DNA of 53,069 nt, taken from assembly GCF_015207425.1 (NCBI RefSeq), contig NZ_JADEWZ010000038.1, positions 1 to 53,069 on the forward strand, in the 5' to 3' direction. Made by a program: the position numbers and the translations under genes. Source of the DNA: Lusitaniella coriacea LEGE 07157. Lineage in GTDB: Bacteria > Cyanobacteriota > Cyanobacteriia > Cyanobacteriales > Spirulinaceae. Positions within the stretch are counted from its first letter, which is position 1. Every line of letters starts with the position of its first letter. This document shows, one piece after another, positions 16,707 to 25,052 of this stretch. A model generated the notes under the pieces. The model made no database searches. It was given only the letters and a program-made list of their open reading frames with translations, and was not told the DNA's origin.

Positions 16707-17489
16707 TTACTTAAACCGCGTGAGCTGTACGCGATAGCGCTGTTTTTTTGTCACGCTTACCTCCCCCACTTCCAAGCGTCCTTTCCCGCTAACAGAGATT
16801 AAATCTCCCGGTTGAACGGTGTAACTCGATTGGGTAATTTCTTTCCAATTCACGCGCACATTTTTTGAATGAATCATATCCGCCATTTTGCTGCGAGACA
16901 TCCCCAAACCCGCAGACGCGATCGCGTCCAAGCGCATGGATGCCTCAACTGTTGTTATCTCCTTCTTTTGGGGAGGACGCACTTTCAACTCGCTCAATTC
17001 AATCGGTTGGGTTTTCACCGGAACCGAACGAACTTGTACCAAATTTGCCCCTAAAAACTCCACTAACTCCGGGACGACGATAATTTGCGCTCCTCGCTCC
17101 CCCAGAACGAGAATATCGCCAATCTTTTCCCGCGTGACTCCCGTCCCCAAAATCGCGCCTAAAAAGTCTCGATGGGTTGCCGAATCGAAGAGAAAATTGC
17201 CCGCAATATCCAATGCGGCGAGTTCGACTTGCGTTGCATCGAGGGGAAGTTCAGATCGCGCGATCGCGACGCGCACCCGTTCCGCCTGGGGATACCCTCC
17301 CCAAGGCAGCAATTGCACTTCGGTGAGCCGTCCAAATCGTTCTCGAACTTCTGCTAGAACTGGCGGTGAAAGAAAGTCGCTCGTCGCCACCTCCCAAGTC
17401 CGCAGCGCTTGTTCTGCGCGATCGATGACGCGAGCAACGCCATCTCGATTTTCAACCCCTTTTAACAATTCTTCTCTTGGTAAAACCAT
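16707..17489 (-). CDS. Photosystem II S4 domain protein (260 aa)
   Basis: An RNA-binding protein of the YlmH-like group found across cyanobacteria and plastids and linked to photosystem II. The N-terminus (MVLPREELLKGVENRD) and the segment RFGRLTEVQLLPWGGYPQAERVRVAI match this group. The S4 domain is C-terminal, about residues 180-245 (MRLDAIASAGLGMSRSKMADMI, then NVRVNWKEI, VQPGDLISVSGKGRLEVGE). It heads a four-gene minus-strand operon with two membrane/coiled-coil proteins and a Rieske oxygenase. Its start overlaps the leader of the divergent FecR-domain gene. Confidence 0.92.
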   Translation of the reverse strand: MVLPREELLKGVENRDGVARVIDRAEQALRTWEVATSDFLSPPVLAEVRERFGRLTEVQLLPWGGYPQAERVRVAIARSELPLDATQVELAALDIAGNFLFDSATHRDFLGAILGTGVTREKIGDILVLGERGAQIIVVPELVEFLGANLVQVRSVPVKTQPIELSELKVRPPQKKEITTVEASMRLDAIASAGLGMSRSKMADMIHSKNVRVNWKEITQSSYTVQPGDLISVSGKGRLEVGEVSVTKKQRYRVQLTRFK

Positions 17490-17623
17490 ATCGAACGCTG
17501 AATCCCGAATCTCTCGTAAAAGTCTATTGTATCGGGATGTATAGGGAACAATCTGTTTGGGTTCTTCGTCATTTCAACGGAATTAAGGATAAATTAGATT
17601 CTACGCTTTATCGTAATACCGCA

Positions 17624-18349
17624 ATGCTTACAAAACGTTCTCAACGCTATTTGCTCCTCAGCTTGCTCTGGGGTTTTTGTTTGGCTTTAATTTTGGGGGG
17701 AATCCATCGTCCCGCGATCGCGCACATTAACGCGACAACCATCGTCGAAATTCTGGACGGCGAAGAAGTTTTCATCGAAAACCAACAGGCAAAAGTTGAC
17801 GATCGCGCGACATTCCAACAAACAATCCAAACCCAAGAATCGCGCGCCTCTCTCCTTTTCAATAACAGTGCTGCCGGTCGGATGGGCCCTGAATCTTCCA
17901 TTACCGTCGGTCAGTGTATTGAAGTTCAACAGGGTTCTCTCCTCGCTAGCGGCCCAGCAAACGGCTGTACGGCAAACTTTACCATCGACGTACAGGGAAC
18001 CGTTTACATGATGGAAGTGAACGAGCAAGGAGGATCGAGTCTTAAGGTATTAGAAGGGGAAGTGGAAGTCACTCCCAAAGGCAACACTAAACCCATTGCC
18101 ATCAACCAAGGGGAACAACTCAATATCTCTCCCGATGGCATCTTTGGAAAAATCGTCGCTCTTTCTCAAGGGGATGTAGAATCCCTGTTGCGCGGTGTAT
18201 TATTTGAAGGATTTGAGGTTGAAATCCCTGGAATGGAAAAACTTCAAGCGGCTCTTGAAAATCTCTACCCGAACATCGATTTACCGCGTTTACCCGGTTT
18301 TAGCCGTCCTAATATTCCTCGTCCTAGAATCCCTCGGCCATTTTTCTAA
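17624..18349 (+). CDS. Exported FecR-domain protein (241 aa)
   Basis: The open frame begins at 17477, but ATG 17624 (MLTKRSQRYLLLSLLWGF) opens a clear signal peptide cleaved near PAIAHI. The mature part has the FecR-like fold: VEILDGEEVFIENQQAKVDDRATF, then SRASLLFNNSAAGRMGPESSITVG and the GTVYMMEVNE...LKVLEGEVEV strand. This arrangement (no anti-sigma helices) is common in cyanobacterial exported proteins of unknown role. The C-terminus is Pro-rich, with the run of IPRPRIPRP. A short Cys pair may form a disulfide. It is divergent from the PSII S4 gene. Confidence 0.8.
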   Translation: MLTKRSQRYLLLSLLWGFCLALILGGIHRPAIAHINATTIVEILDGEEVFIENQQAKVDDRATFQQTIQTQESRASLLFNNSAAGRMGPESSITVGQCIEVQQGSLLASGPANGCTANFTIDVQGTVYMMEVNEQGGSSLKVLEGEVEVTPKGNTKPIAINQGEQLNISPDGIFGKIVALSQGDVESLLRGVLFEGFEVEIPGMEKLQAALENLYPNIDLPRLPGFSRPNIPRPRIPRPFF

Positions 18350-18534
18350 CGGAAATTACGCCTAATTGTGAATGAGCATCGCCAAGCCAACTTTATCTAT
18401 GACGCTACTGGAGAGTCGATCGACGATGGAGTAGAATCATTACAGCTTCCCTAGATTCCCCAGCTTACCTTCACCGATATCCTAATACTCCTGGCTATAG
18501 CTATAGCTGAGTGCTTGCTACGATCGCGATACTA

Positions 18535-18608
18535 CGGGTGCGGCAGGACTCGAACCTGCGACTCGCTGCTTAGAAGGCAGCTACTCTATCCACCTGAGTT
18601 ACGCACCC
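18535..18608 (-). tRNA. tRNA-Arg (anticodon TCT)
   Basis: On the minus strand the acceptor arms GGGTGCG and CGCACCC pair (discriminator G). The anticodon stem GCTGC/GCAGC holds the loop CTTCTAA, giving anticodon TCT, and the T-arm has GGTTCGAGTCC. The 74-nt gene does not encode CCA. Confidence 0.95.
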
Positions 18609-19327
18609 AAAACGAGAGGCATACTGAGCATTCTATCTGCCTAAAGGCAGACAAAGCAATCTCTTCATCCAAGAGATCGTCCGGTCTAGAAACAACCTTC
18701 TCGATCTCAAAGTGAACTATAATTCAACCATCATACATAGGGTCTTAATTCGGATAGGCGATTGACCTTTCCCCATTGACAAGCGAAGTGCTGTGTCGAT
18801 GGGATTCTAAGTATAACCCTTTAACTTCTCGCTCGCCATTGCGTGCCACAGCTAAAGCTATGTACCGTCTTACAAAGAGTTTACAGACTTTTGTTCTTTT
18901 TGCCGCGAATCCACTCAACCCTCAGTCTATCGGTATGAATGCTTGGACATTATTACCGAAGCAAGCATTGCTACACGAGACTCAATTTATCCAGTTGTCA
19001 AGGTGCGCGAACGACAACCTGATTTTTGCAATTTGACACAAAACGATTATCTCATGGTTTAAAGCCTCGTCGTTGAAGGCTTTTGTTAAGATTTCAGGTT
19101 TAATTGGGTTAACCGCAAAACAGGAAATTTTAGATGATGCCAAGCAATCACTCGTTTTTGCACAAAATGCTTCCTTGTAGAAAGTGTGGCTTTGTCTGTC
19201 CGCGATCGCGGATTTCCCCCATTCTGGCAACACGACAACCAAAGGAGACAGAGAATATCCTCGCCCATCTATAATAATTTGACCCTCTCGACTGCTACAA
19301 CCCTGTCAAGCGTCATTTACCAATACC
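18609..19327. other. Long interval without a convincing gene
   Basis: An 86-codon frame (18776-19036) starts with TTG, lacks a ribosome-binding site and has no recognisable pattern, so I do not call it. A stem-loop AAAGCCT/AGGCTTT lies at 19061-19083. On the minus strand a TTGACA (19000-19005) could be a -35 box for the tRNA transcript, without a clear -10. Confidence 0.5.
19061..19084 (+). terminator. Weak stem-loop AAAGCCT/AGGCTTTT
   Basis: A 7-bp stem with a 9-base loop ends in four T. It has no adjacent gene, so its role is unclear. Confidence 0.3.
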
Positions 19328-19999
19328 ATGCTTATTCTGAAAAGACAGGATGTTGAAATCTCAAGCATTCAGCACCCAAAACGAGATCAAAAAATCCTAA
19401 TTCTTAAATATCAAGATCAAACCTTCCGCTTGATCAGCGTGTTTGCCGCCAATCAAGAAGAAGAAGCAAGGAACTTTTGGCGAGATCTCACGGACAATCA
19501 AGGGAAATTCTGCATTCTTTTGGAAGAACCAGATCGCCACAGCGTCTGGGGAAGAATCCGCTTAGAACAGTTAGGTAGTGCCGAGGAAGGGGGAACGGAT
19601 GTTGCCACTCTGACCCCCTTAACCCAAGCTTGCGTGCTGCTTTTGCAAACCCTCTACCTCGATATTGAAGACTTATTAGGAACGCGACAAGCCAAGCAAT
19701 TTCAAAAAGATATTACTCAAATCTGTCAAGAGTGGAAATTCCCTCAAGCAAATACGCCAGAAACAGTAGAGCGCTTGCTCGCTCAAATCGATCCCCTCGA
19801 CGGAGCGCAAGTTCCCCCCTGGGAAGAACATCACTTGATTACCCTCTTGCAAGAACTCTATCGCCTGGGAAAAAGTTATTTTGGCAATACTAACTTTGCC
19901 GAAGAAGTCGAAGATATCTTGCAAGATTTACCCGCTAGCGAGCGACAAAAGTTCCTAGATTGGCTCAAACAATCCCCCCTTGGCAAACAATGGCATTAA
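19328..19999 (+). CDS. Conserved cyanobacterial protein, Npun_F0813-like (223 aa)
   Basis: A soluble, acidic protein without signal peptide. The start MLILKRQDVEISSIQHPKRDQK followed by FRLISVFAANQEEEARNFWRDLTDN is, from memory, typical of a conserved cyanobacterial family often named Npun_F0813. The C-terminal third (EEHHLITLLQELYRLGKSYFGNTNF...) is helical and ends in QSPLGKQWH. No catalytic motif. It is a single gene with a hairpin (CTCTTTC/GAAAGAG, 20022-20040) behind it. The function is unknown to me. Confidence 0.75.
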   Translation: MLILKRQDVEISSIQHPKRDQKILILKYQDQTFRLISVFAANQEEEARNFWRDLTDNQGKFCILLEEPDRHSVWGRIRLEQLGSAEEGGTDVATLTPLTQACVLLLQTLYLDIEDLLGTRQAKQFQKDITQICQEWKFPQANTPETVERLLAQIDPLDGAQVPPWEEHHLITLLQELYRLGKSYFGNTNFAEEVEDILQDLPASERQKFLDWLKQSPLGKQWH

Positions 20000-20081
20000 C
20001 CTGCTTTGCGGTTCGTCACGACTCTTTCAATCCGAAAGAGCCACTTGTTAAAATTTTCATGAATCGATCGGAAAAAGTTCT

Positions 20082-21077
20082 ATGAGCAGTTCTTCAGAAA
20101 AGTCACCAGAGTCTGAATCCTTCCTCAAAAGTCAGACGGTTATCTACTCAGGAATCGTTTGGGGAATTCTCTCCCTCTTCCTGTTTGTTACTGGCATTGT
20201 CGTTCCCGACATTGGCGATTCCCTCGGATACTTAATCGGTACTTACGTCGCCGAGTGCGTTCCCTTCCTATGTGCCGTTGCTTTGTGCTATCGCAATTGG
20301 CGCAGTCCTAAAATTATGAGCGGGCGCAACGTTTGGCTGCTGCTTGGATTGGGAATTCTCAGTTATTTTATTGCGGATTTGGTATTCGGCTTTTGGGAAG
20401 TTTATTGGGGACTCGATCCCGAAGTCTCCCCCGCCGATTTGTTCTATATGTCCTTCTATATCTTTTTGGTCTGCGGAATGCTTTTAGCAGTTCTCTCCAG
20501 ACGCTTGAATTTGGAAGGATGGCAGTGGGCAACCCTATCGATTATTGCAGTCATTGGTACCACCTTTGCCGTTTGGGTGGCTCTCGCCCAACCTGTCAGT
20601 TCGACGGATCTCAAATTCCCTGAAGTGGTGAATGTCCCTGCGGTTGAAACTGCGATTTCCACTCCAGATTCCGCGATCGCGGAAATAGAAGAAAATGAAG
20701 GAAGAACGACCCCAGATTGGGTTCTAGCCACAGAAGAAACACTTTTGCCCTTCTCAACGCCCATTAACTTTTTCTACATCATTTGCGATGTCGGATTGCT
20801 GATTATTGCAGCAATGCTCTTACTCGCCTTCTGGGGTGGAACCTTCTCCCTCTCGTGGCGAATGATTGCCGCCGCCGCCTTTGCCAAATATGTCGCCGAT
20901 ATGTGGTTCAAATACGCCGCAACATTACCCACAGAATACGAAAGCGGCGGGTTATTAGAAGTCTTTTTTGTCTTTAGCGGCATTCTCTTAGCCATTGGCG
21001 CGGCATTAGAATATGACGTATCAAGCCGTCCTCGAAAAAGGCGCAGACGGTCAAATAGTAAGACAGAGGTAGCATGA
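20082..21077 (+). CDS. Eight-helix membrane protein, sensor-like (331 aa)
   Basis: About eight hydrophobic segments: roughly residues 20-42, 47-69, 84-110, 118-142, 150-172, 228-251, 256-278 and 286-307. The sentence SPADLFYMSFYIFLVCG is like the membrane module of many bacterial GGDEF and histidine-kinase sensors, but here no output domain follows. A 60-residue polar loop separates helices 5 and 6, and the C-terminus is a basic tail (RPRKRRRRSNSK). Its stop overlaps the start of the HTH gene by four bases (ATGA), so the two are translated together and may form a membrane sensor/regulator pair (inference). Confidence 0.75.
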   Translation: MSSSSEKSPESESFLKSQTVIYSGIVWGILSLFLFVTGIVVPDIGDSLGYLIGTYVAECVPFLCAVALCYRNWRSPKIMSGRNVWLLLGLGILSYFIADLVFGFWEVYWGLDPEVSPADLFYMSFYIFLVCGMLLAVLSRRLNLEGWQWATLSIIAVIGTTFAVWVALAQPVSSTDLKFPEVVNVPAVETAISTPDSAIAEIEENEGRTTPDWVLATEETLLPFSTPINFFYIICDVGLLIIAAMLLLAFWGGTFSLSWRMIAAAAFAKYVADMWFKYAATLPTEYESGGLLEVFFVFSGILLAIGAALEYDVSSRPRKRRRRSNSKTEVA

Positions 21078-22048
21078 GTCCCAGAAAATTAACTGACTCT
21101 GATAAACAAGAAATTCTCAGACTGTATCGGACTCCCCAGGAAACCACATCAACCCTTGCAGAGCGCTACCAAGTGAGTAGCTCTACCATCAGCCGTTTCC
21201 TGAAAAGTAACTTGTCTGAAGGCGAATATGAAGAGTTAATCCAACAAAAGCGTTTGAGTCGAACGCCAGAAGGGGCAGCTCAAGTCATGAGTCAGTTTGC
21301 CCAACAGCAGGACACCGAGGAACCTGCCGATGAGGACAATGGTGAAGATGGGGATGCGGAGGAAACCTCTTCAGCTCCCCGAAGAACCCGCAAGCGCTCT
21401 TCTGCAAAGACAAGTCCTCCCCCCGTTCTCAACGCAAAAAAATCCCCTCGAATCGTCTCTGTCGAGCCAGAAACACCGAAGGTGAGTCCCCCCATCCTCA
21501 ACACCAAGAAATCTCCCCCAGTTGCCTCTGTCGAGCCAGAAGCAGACTTTTTTGAGGTGGATGAAGAAGAAGAGGAAGCAACGGTTCATGCTTTGGAGGA
21601 AATGCTAGGGGAAGACTTGGGTGACTTGGATGAAGGGGATGACCTAGAAGATTTTGAGGAAGAGGACGAGGACTGGGAAGAAGAGGATGAGGGAGACATT
21701 AGCGAGGTTCGTCGATTGGCAAGTGCGAACATCCAAGTGTTGCCATTGTCTCAAGCAACGCTGCCGCGTACCTGTTATTTAGTCGTCGATCGCGCGGCTG
21801 AATTAATTACTCGTCCCCTCAAGGAATTTGACGATCTCGGACAAATTCCCGCCGATGAATTGCAACAAAGGACGCTTCCTGTCTTTGACAATCATCGAGT
21901 CGCACGGCGATTTTCCAATCGTTCTCAACGGGTGATTAAGGTTCCCGATAGTCGAATGCTGGAAAAAACCGGGACGTACCTCGAAGCGAAAGGGATTACC
22001 CGATTGCTAATCGACGGGCAAGTTTACGCGCTTTCTTTGTCTTTGTGA
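21074..22048 (+). CDS. HTH protein with acidic repeats (324 aa)
   Basis: The N-terminus (about 1-50) is a transposase/Hin-like helix-turn-helix: LTDSDKQEILRLYR...TLAERYQVSSSTISRFLKS. It is followed by a low-complexity middle with a twice-used unit (PPVLNAKKSP...SVEPE and PPILNTKKSP...SVEPE), a very acidic stretch (about 165-215), and a C-terminal domain (about 230-324) with LPRTCYLVVDRAAELITRPLK and a TYLEAKGITRLLIDGQVYAL end. GAGG precedes the ATG by five bases. It overlaps the membrane gene by four bases. There is no DDE triad, so it is not an active transposase. Probably a regulator. Confidence 0.75.
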   Translation: MSPRKLTDSDKQEILRLYRTPQETTSTLAERYQVSSSTISRFLKSNLSEGEYEELIQQKRLSRTPEGAAQVMSQFAQQQDTEEPADEDNGEDGDAEETSSAPRRTRKRSSAKTSPPPVLNAKKSPRIVSVEPETPKVSPPILNTKKSPPVASVEPEADFFEVDEEEEEATVHALEEMLGEDLGDLDEGDDLEDFEEEDEDWEEEDEGDISEVRRLASANIQVLPLSQATLPRTCYLVVDRAAELITRPLKEFDDLGQIPADELQQRTLPVFDNHRVARRFSNRSQRVIKVPDSRMLEKTGTYLEAKGITRLLIDGQVYALSLSL

Positions 22049-22081
22049 TGGGGAGTTGTTCGAGAATGCCAAATCGCGGGT

Positions 22082-22105
22082 GACGCGGTGACGCGGGGAC
22101 ACGGT
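22082..22105 (+). repeat. GACRCGGN octamer tandem repeat, locus 3
   Basis: Three units, GACGCGGT, GACGCGGG and GACACGGT, lie just after the HTH gene. Confidence 0.85.
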
Positions 22106-22220
22106 AAGGATTTAGCTTCTCCTTACCACCATCTCCGTTTTGATTTTGATGAAACGACATTGGAATTGCTCCGCAGGGATCTGCCAAGAAGCAGCCCGCG
22201 AAAATTTACTAACTAGCAAG

Positions 22221-22901
22221 ATGGCAAGAGGCGAACAAATTTATGTCTATCGCGAGTTTCTTAATTTACGGGGTGTGTACGAACATCACGGAATTGATTG
22301 CGGCGATGGAACCATTATTCACTACAGCAAGCGCACCAATCCTCCTGAAGTACAGCGAACCTCAATCGAATTTTTTACCCAAGGCAATTCCCTGCACCTG
22401 CGTCAATACCCCAGTAGCTTTATTGCAGATGTCGCGATTCATCGCGCGCAGAGTCGTTTGGGCGAACGGCAGTACAATCTACTCTTTAATAATTGCGAAC
22501 ACTTTGCTACTTGGTGCAAAGTCGGGATTAGCGAAAGCCAACAAATAAGAGAGTTCATTCCGGCAATTCACCTCATTAAACCGGAAGATTTATACGAACC
22601 CGTTCGCCAAGCCATTCAAGGAACCGATCGCGACAATGCAACTCGTTTATTCAATCAAGCCTTAGCCGATATTAAGATCGTTTGGGATGACATTCAACCG
22701 CGCTACAAAACGGCAACAGAGGAAGCCAATACCTGGCAAAAAGTTGCAGTGGAAGCTTTGAAGAAAAATCGAGAAGATTTAGCCCGTGCCGCACTGACGC
22801 GCAAACAGAAGTATCAAAAAGAGGCAAAGAGTTTGCACAAGCAGTTACAAGATTTATCGGCAATGACGGAAAATTTGCTGCGCAATCGCCAGAATATATA
22901 G
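22221..22901 (+). CDS. LRAT-fold (NlpC/P60-like) protein with coiled-coil tail (226 aa)
   Basis: The first 115 residues follow the lecithin-retinol acyltransferase family: the H-box YEHHGIDCGDGTIIHYS (His23 and His34 as candidate catalytic His) and the nucleophile motif NNCEHFATWCKVG (Cys92). Members are thiol acyltransferases or phospholipases acting on lipids. Residues about 140-226 form a charged helical tail (EEANTWQKVAVEALKKN...KQKYQKEAKSLHKQLQDL), which may target or oligomerise the enzyme. ATG 22221 is chosen over a TTG at 22140, because only the former starts right before the conserved part. The substrate is unknown; there is no operon partner. Confidence 0.8.
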   Translation: MARGEQIYVYREFLNLRGVYEHHGIDCGDGTIIHYSKRTNPPEVQRTSIEFFTQGNSLHLRQYPSSFIADVAIHRAQSRLGERQYNLLFNNCEHFATWCKVGISESQQIREFIPAIHLIKPEDLYEPVRQAIQGTDRDNATRLFNQALADIKIVWDDIQPRYKTATEEANTWQKVAVEALKKNREDLARAALTRKQKYQKEAKSLHKQLQDLSAMTENLLRNRQNI

Positions 22902-23003
22902 CTTTCATGAGGGATAGCGGCTATTGCCTCACCGCCGCATCGACCTGTCAATCTCAATGCACAAGATCGAAGATAGCAAACTACTACTCTGTCAATCAAG
23001 TAA

Positions 23004-23132
23004 GCGGTCAAGCCCCCAACTTTACCCGAATTTGCCCGCTTTCTGGTAGAGTTGGGAATCGATTCGATCGGTCTCAATCCCGACTCTCTGTTGAAAACGT
23101 TGCTCAACGTTGCAGAGGTTGAGAAGCAGTAA
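23004..23132 (+). pseudogene. ppsA: 3' remnant of phosphoenolpyruvate synthase gene
   Basis: From 23025 to the stop at 23130-23132 one frame reads PEFARFLVELGIDSIGLNPD followed by SLLKTLLNVAEVEKQ, which is the C-terminal signature of PEP synthase (PEP-utilising enzyme TIM barrel). Just upstream, 23005-23024 encodes SGQAP in another frame, where an intact gene would read CGQAPS.YPEFA, so a frameshift separates the two. Nothing further upstream (22907-23003) can be read as the rest of this roughly 800-residue enzyme. It is a truncated, frameshifted relic. Confidence 0.8.
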
Positions 23133-23171
23133 GTCTTTGGCGCGCGATCGTTCGAGAAAATTGTTCAGTTT

Positions 23172-23202
23172 CACTCAGGTCATGCTGAGTGCATTTTTTT
23201 TT
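23172..23202 (+). terminator. Intrinsic terminator of the former ppsA gene
   Basis: CACTCAG (23172-23178) and CTGAGTG (23185-23191) form a perfect 7-bp stem with loop GTCATG, followed by CA and nine T (23194-23202). It stands 39 bases after the ppsA relic stop. Confidence 0.85.
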
Positions 23203-23552
23203 GAGAAATTGAAAAAAGATTGCAATAACACAGCGAGTTTATTGGATTTGCAAATAACCTTGAAACTTTTGTTTTATTACAATCGAAACTTCATGAATAG
23301 ATAAAGCGAACTAACACCAAATCGGATTCGCTTAGAGCAATTATTAAGTTTTTGAGGATGGGGGTTAAGGGAAAAAGACTTGGAGATTAATTGTCTCTTG
23401 AGATTTGGATTTAGTATGACTCAATATTTGCTTGAGAAAATTGCTTTTCAGAGCGATTATACGGACATTTCTAAAACTTGAAATCCAAGAATATGCTGGG
23501 GTTTACACCCGTATATTTGACTATTTTGAAATTTGTGAAATAAATGTGACTG

Positions 23553-23620
23553 TGTGGGATAGGTCGATCCCGTCGCACAAATTTAACGATCGAAACTCCT
23601 CACACCACTCTCCAGGAGAG
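23553..23620 (+). ncRNA. Possible Yfr1-like small RNA
   Basis: The 11-mer ACTCCTCACAC at 23595-23605 is exactly the conserved unpaired motif of the cyanobacterial small RNA Yfr1, also preceded by GAA as in known copies. A 5' hairpin GGGAT/ATCCC (23556-23571) and a 3' hairpin CTCTC/GAGAG (23608-23620) flank it. A promoter-like TTGACT-18-TAAATG (23517-23546) would start a transcript near 23553. Against it: the spacing between the first hairpin and the motif is long, and no T-run ends the second hairpin. Confidence 0.3.
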
Positions 23621-24080
23621 GCACTCATACTGAAGTACTCTATGTCAGCGATCGCGATCGCTCTTGAGTATTGCACCAAATCATTTCCTTGCCTAGAGGT
23701 TTTTCCTGTATGATTGTTAGTCTTCGCGTAAGCAATAGCTGTGCTTTTGGTATAAAAAGTATGAGGGTTCTTAATTTGTGTTGTTGAATGCAATCCGTGC
23801 AGTTAACGCTACATCAATTAATCTTGTCTTCAAGAAAAATCTTTATAACTTTTCTTTACAAGTTGTTTTAGAATATCTTTCCCGTAAGATAAGATACATT
23901 CTCGATCGATTTTTCTGTATGTAAGGAATTTTTATTGAAATCGTTATTAAAGAAACGACTCTGTATAAATGTGAAACCTTGAAACTCGTGGAATTTATCA
24001 CGGAAAGCTTGTTTTTGAGAAAAGCTCTGATATGATGTTATGGCGATCGTCAGGGTGCTAGAAAAAATAAATAGAAAAAG

Positions 24081-24107
24081 AGGCAGAATAAAACCTTTGT
24101 TCTGCCT
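24081..24107. repeat. Inverted repeat AGGCAGAA/TTCTGCCT
   Basis: 8-bp arms with an 11-base loop, 40 bases before the surface-locus start. On the minus strand the stem is followed by CTTTTTC, so it could end an antisense transcript; on the plus strand it would be a leader hairpin. Confidence 0.5.
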
Positions 24108-24146
24108 GATGACTCATTGTATATTTGGCTAAAAAAGTCTGTTTTC

Positions 24147-25052
24147 ATGTACACTTTCAGGCGAACACTAGGACATCTTTACCTAACTCTAACCTATTCC
24201 TTCTTCCTTGGGCTACTTCCAGCTACAGCGCAAGAAGTTATCGACAATACGGCTGCTGCTTCCGGCGATAATTTATCAGCTCCAGTCGTATCTAACCAAA
24301 CAACGTTAGTTGCTGAACAAGCAAAATTAGAACTGATTAAAACCGCCGATAGAGCGGCTGCCGAACCGGGAGATACGATTATTTATCGGTTGTCTCTACG
24401 TAACGTTGGAGTTGGTGCGGCAAACCAGATTCGCATTACTGACGCGCTACCGTTAGGCATTAATTATTTGCCCCAATCGCTCCAAGGATCGATTACCGTC
24501 GGAACGACCACAACCCCTGTGACGCTTGCCCCTGCCAGTATTTCAGGTCGCAGTATTACCTTTACTTATCCCCGTCTCGAACCGCAGCAGACCCTCAACG
24601 TCATTTATGCAGCCGTATTAACCCCCGACTCCGTGCGTGGAACTGGAAGAAACACCGCACAAGAGAGGCGCAGCAACATTGCCAGTTTCTTCCTGCGCGT
24701 TCGTCCTGGAATCCTTTCTGACTGTGGCACGATTGTGGGACGAGTTTTTGTCGATAAAAACTTTGACGGCGAGCAACAACCAGGGGAACCTGGGGTTCCC
24801 AACGCCGTGATTTACATGGATGACGGCAATCGAATTACCACTGATGTTAATGGACTGTTCTCTTTAGCAAATGTCATTTCTGGGAATCGAACCGGGACGC
24901 TCGACTTAACCAGCTTACCGGGCTATACCCTCGCTCCTAATAACTATTTTATTGAGCGTAACAGTCAATCCCGCTTGGTTCGATTGGAACCGGGGGGACT
25001 CGTCAGAATGAACTTTGCGGTGACACCTGCGTATGGGGAAGAACAGCCATGA
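24147..25052 (+). CDS. Exported DUF11 plus SdrD-B domain protein (301 aa)
   Basis: ATG 24147 opens a signal peptide (MYTFRRTLGHLYLTLTYSFF, cleavage near ATAQ); a TTG at 24117 would only add residues in front of it. Residues about 60-190 form a DUF11 Ig-like module (LELIKTADRAAAEPGDTIIY, NQIRITDALPLGINYLP). Residues about 200-270 form an SdrD-B type Ca-binding-like module (GTIVGRVFVDKNFDGEQQPG, then DDGNRITTDVNGLFSL). Such modules build rods on bacterial surfaces. The stop overlaps the next start by four bases, linking it tightly to the giant barrel gene. Likely an outer-surface accessory of that barrel (inference). Confidence 0.85.
   Translation: MYTFRRTLGHLYLTLTYSFFLGLLPATAQEVIDNTAAASGDNLSAPVVSNQTTLVAEQAKLELIKTADRAAAEPGDTIIYRLSLRNVGVGAANQIRITDALPLGINYLPQSLQGSITVGTTTTPVTLAPASISGRSITFTYPRLEPQQTLNVIYAAVLTPDSVRGTGRNTAQERRSNIASFFLRVRPGILSDCGTIVGRVFVDKNFDGEQQPGEPGVPNAVIYMDDGNRITTDVNGLFSLANVISGNRTGTLDLTSLPGYTLAPNNYFIERNSQSRLVRLEPGGLVRMNFAVTPAYGEEQP

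Larger units (their letters stand above)
22902..24146. other. 1.2-kb non-coding interval with relics
   Basis: It contains the decayed ppsA 3' end (23004-23132), its terminator (23172-23202), a Yfr1-like motif (23595-23605) and an inverted repeat (24081-24107). Several short frames (for example 22907-23122 and 23110-23304) have no coding character of their own. Confidence 0.65.

Noticed and set aside
18776-19036. 86-codon frame between tRNA-Arg and the Npun_F0813-like gene
   Set aside because: TTG start, no ribosome-binding site, no family resemblance and weak coding character.
23110-23304. 64-codon frame over the ppsA terminator
   Set aside because: It reads through an obvious terminator hairpin and T-run, so it is not a gene.
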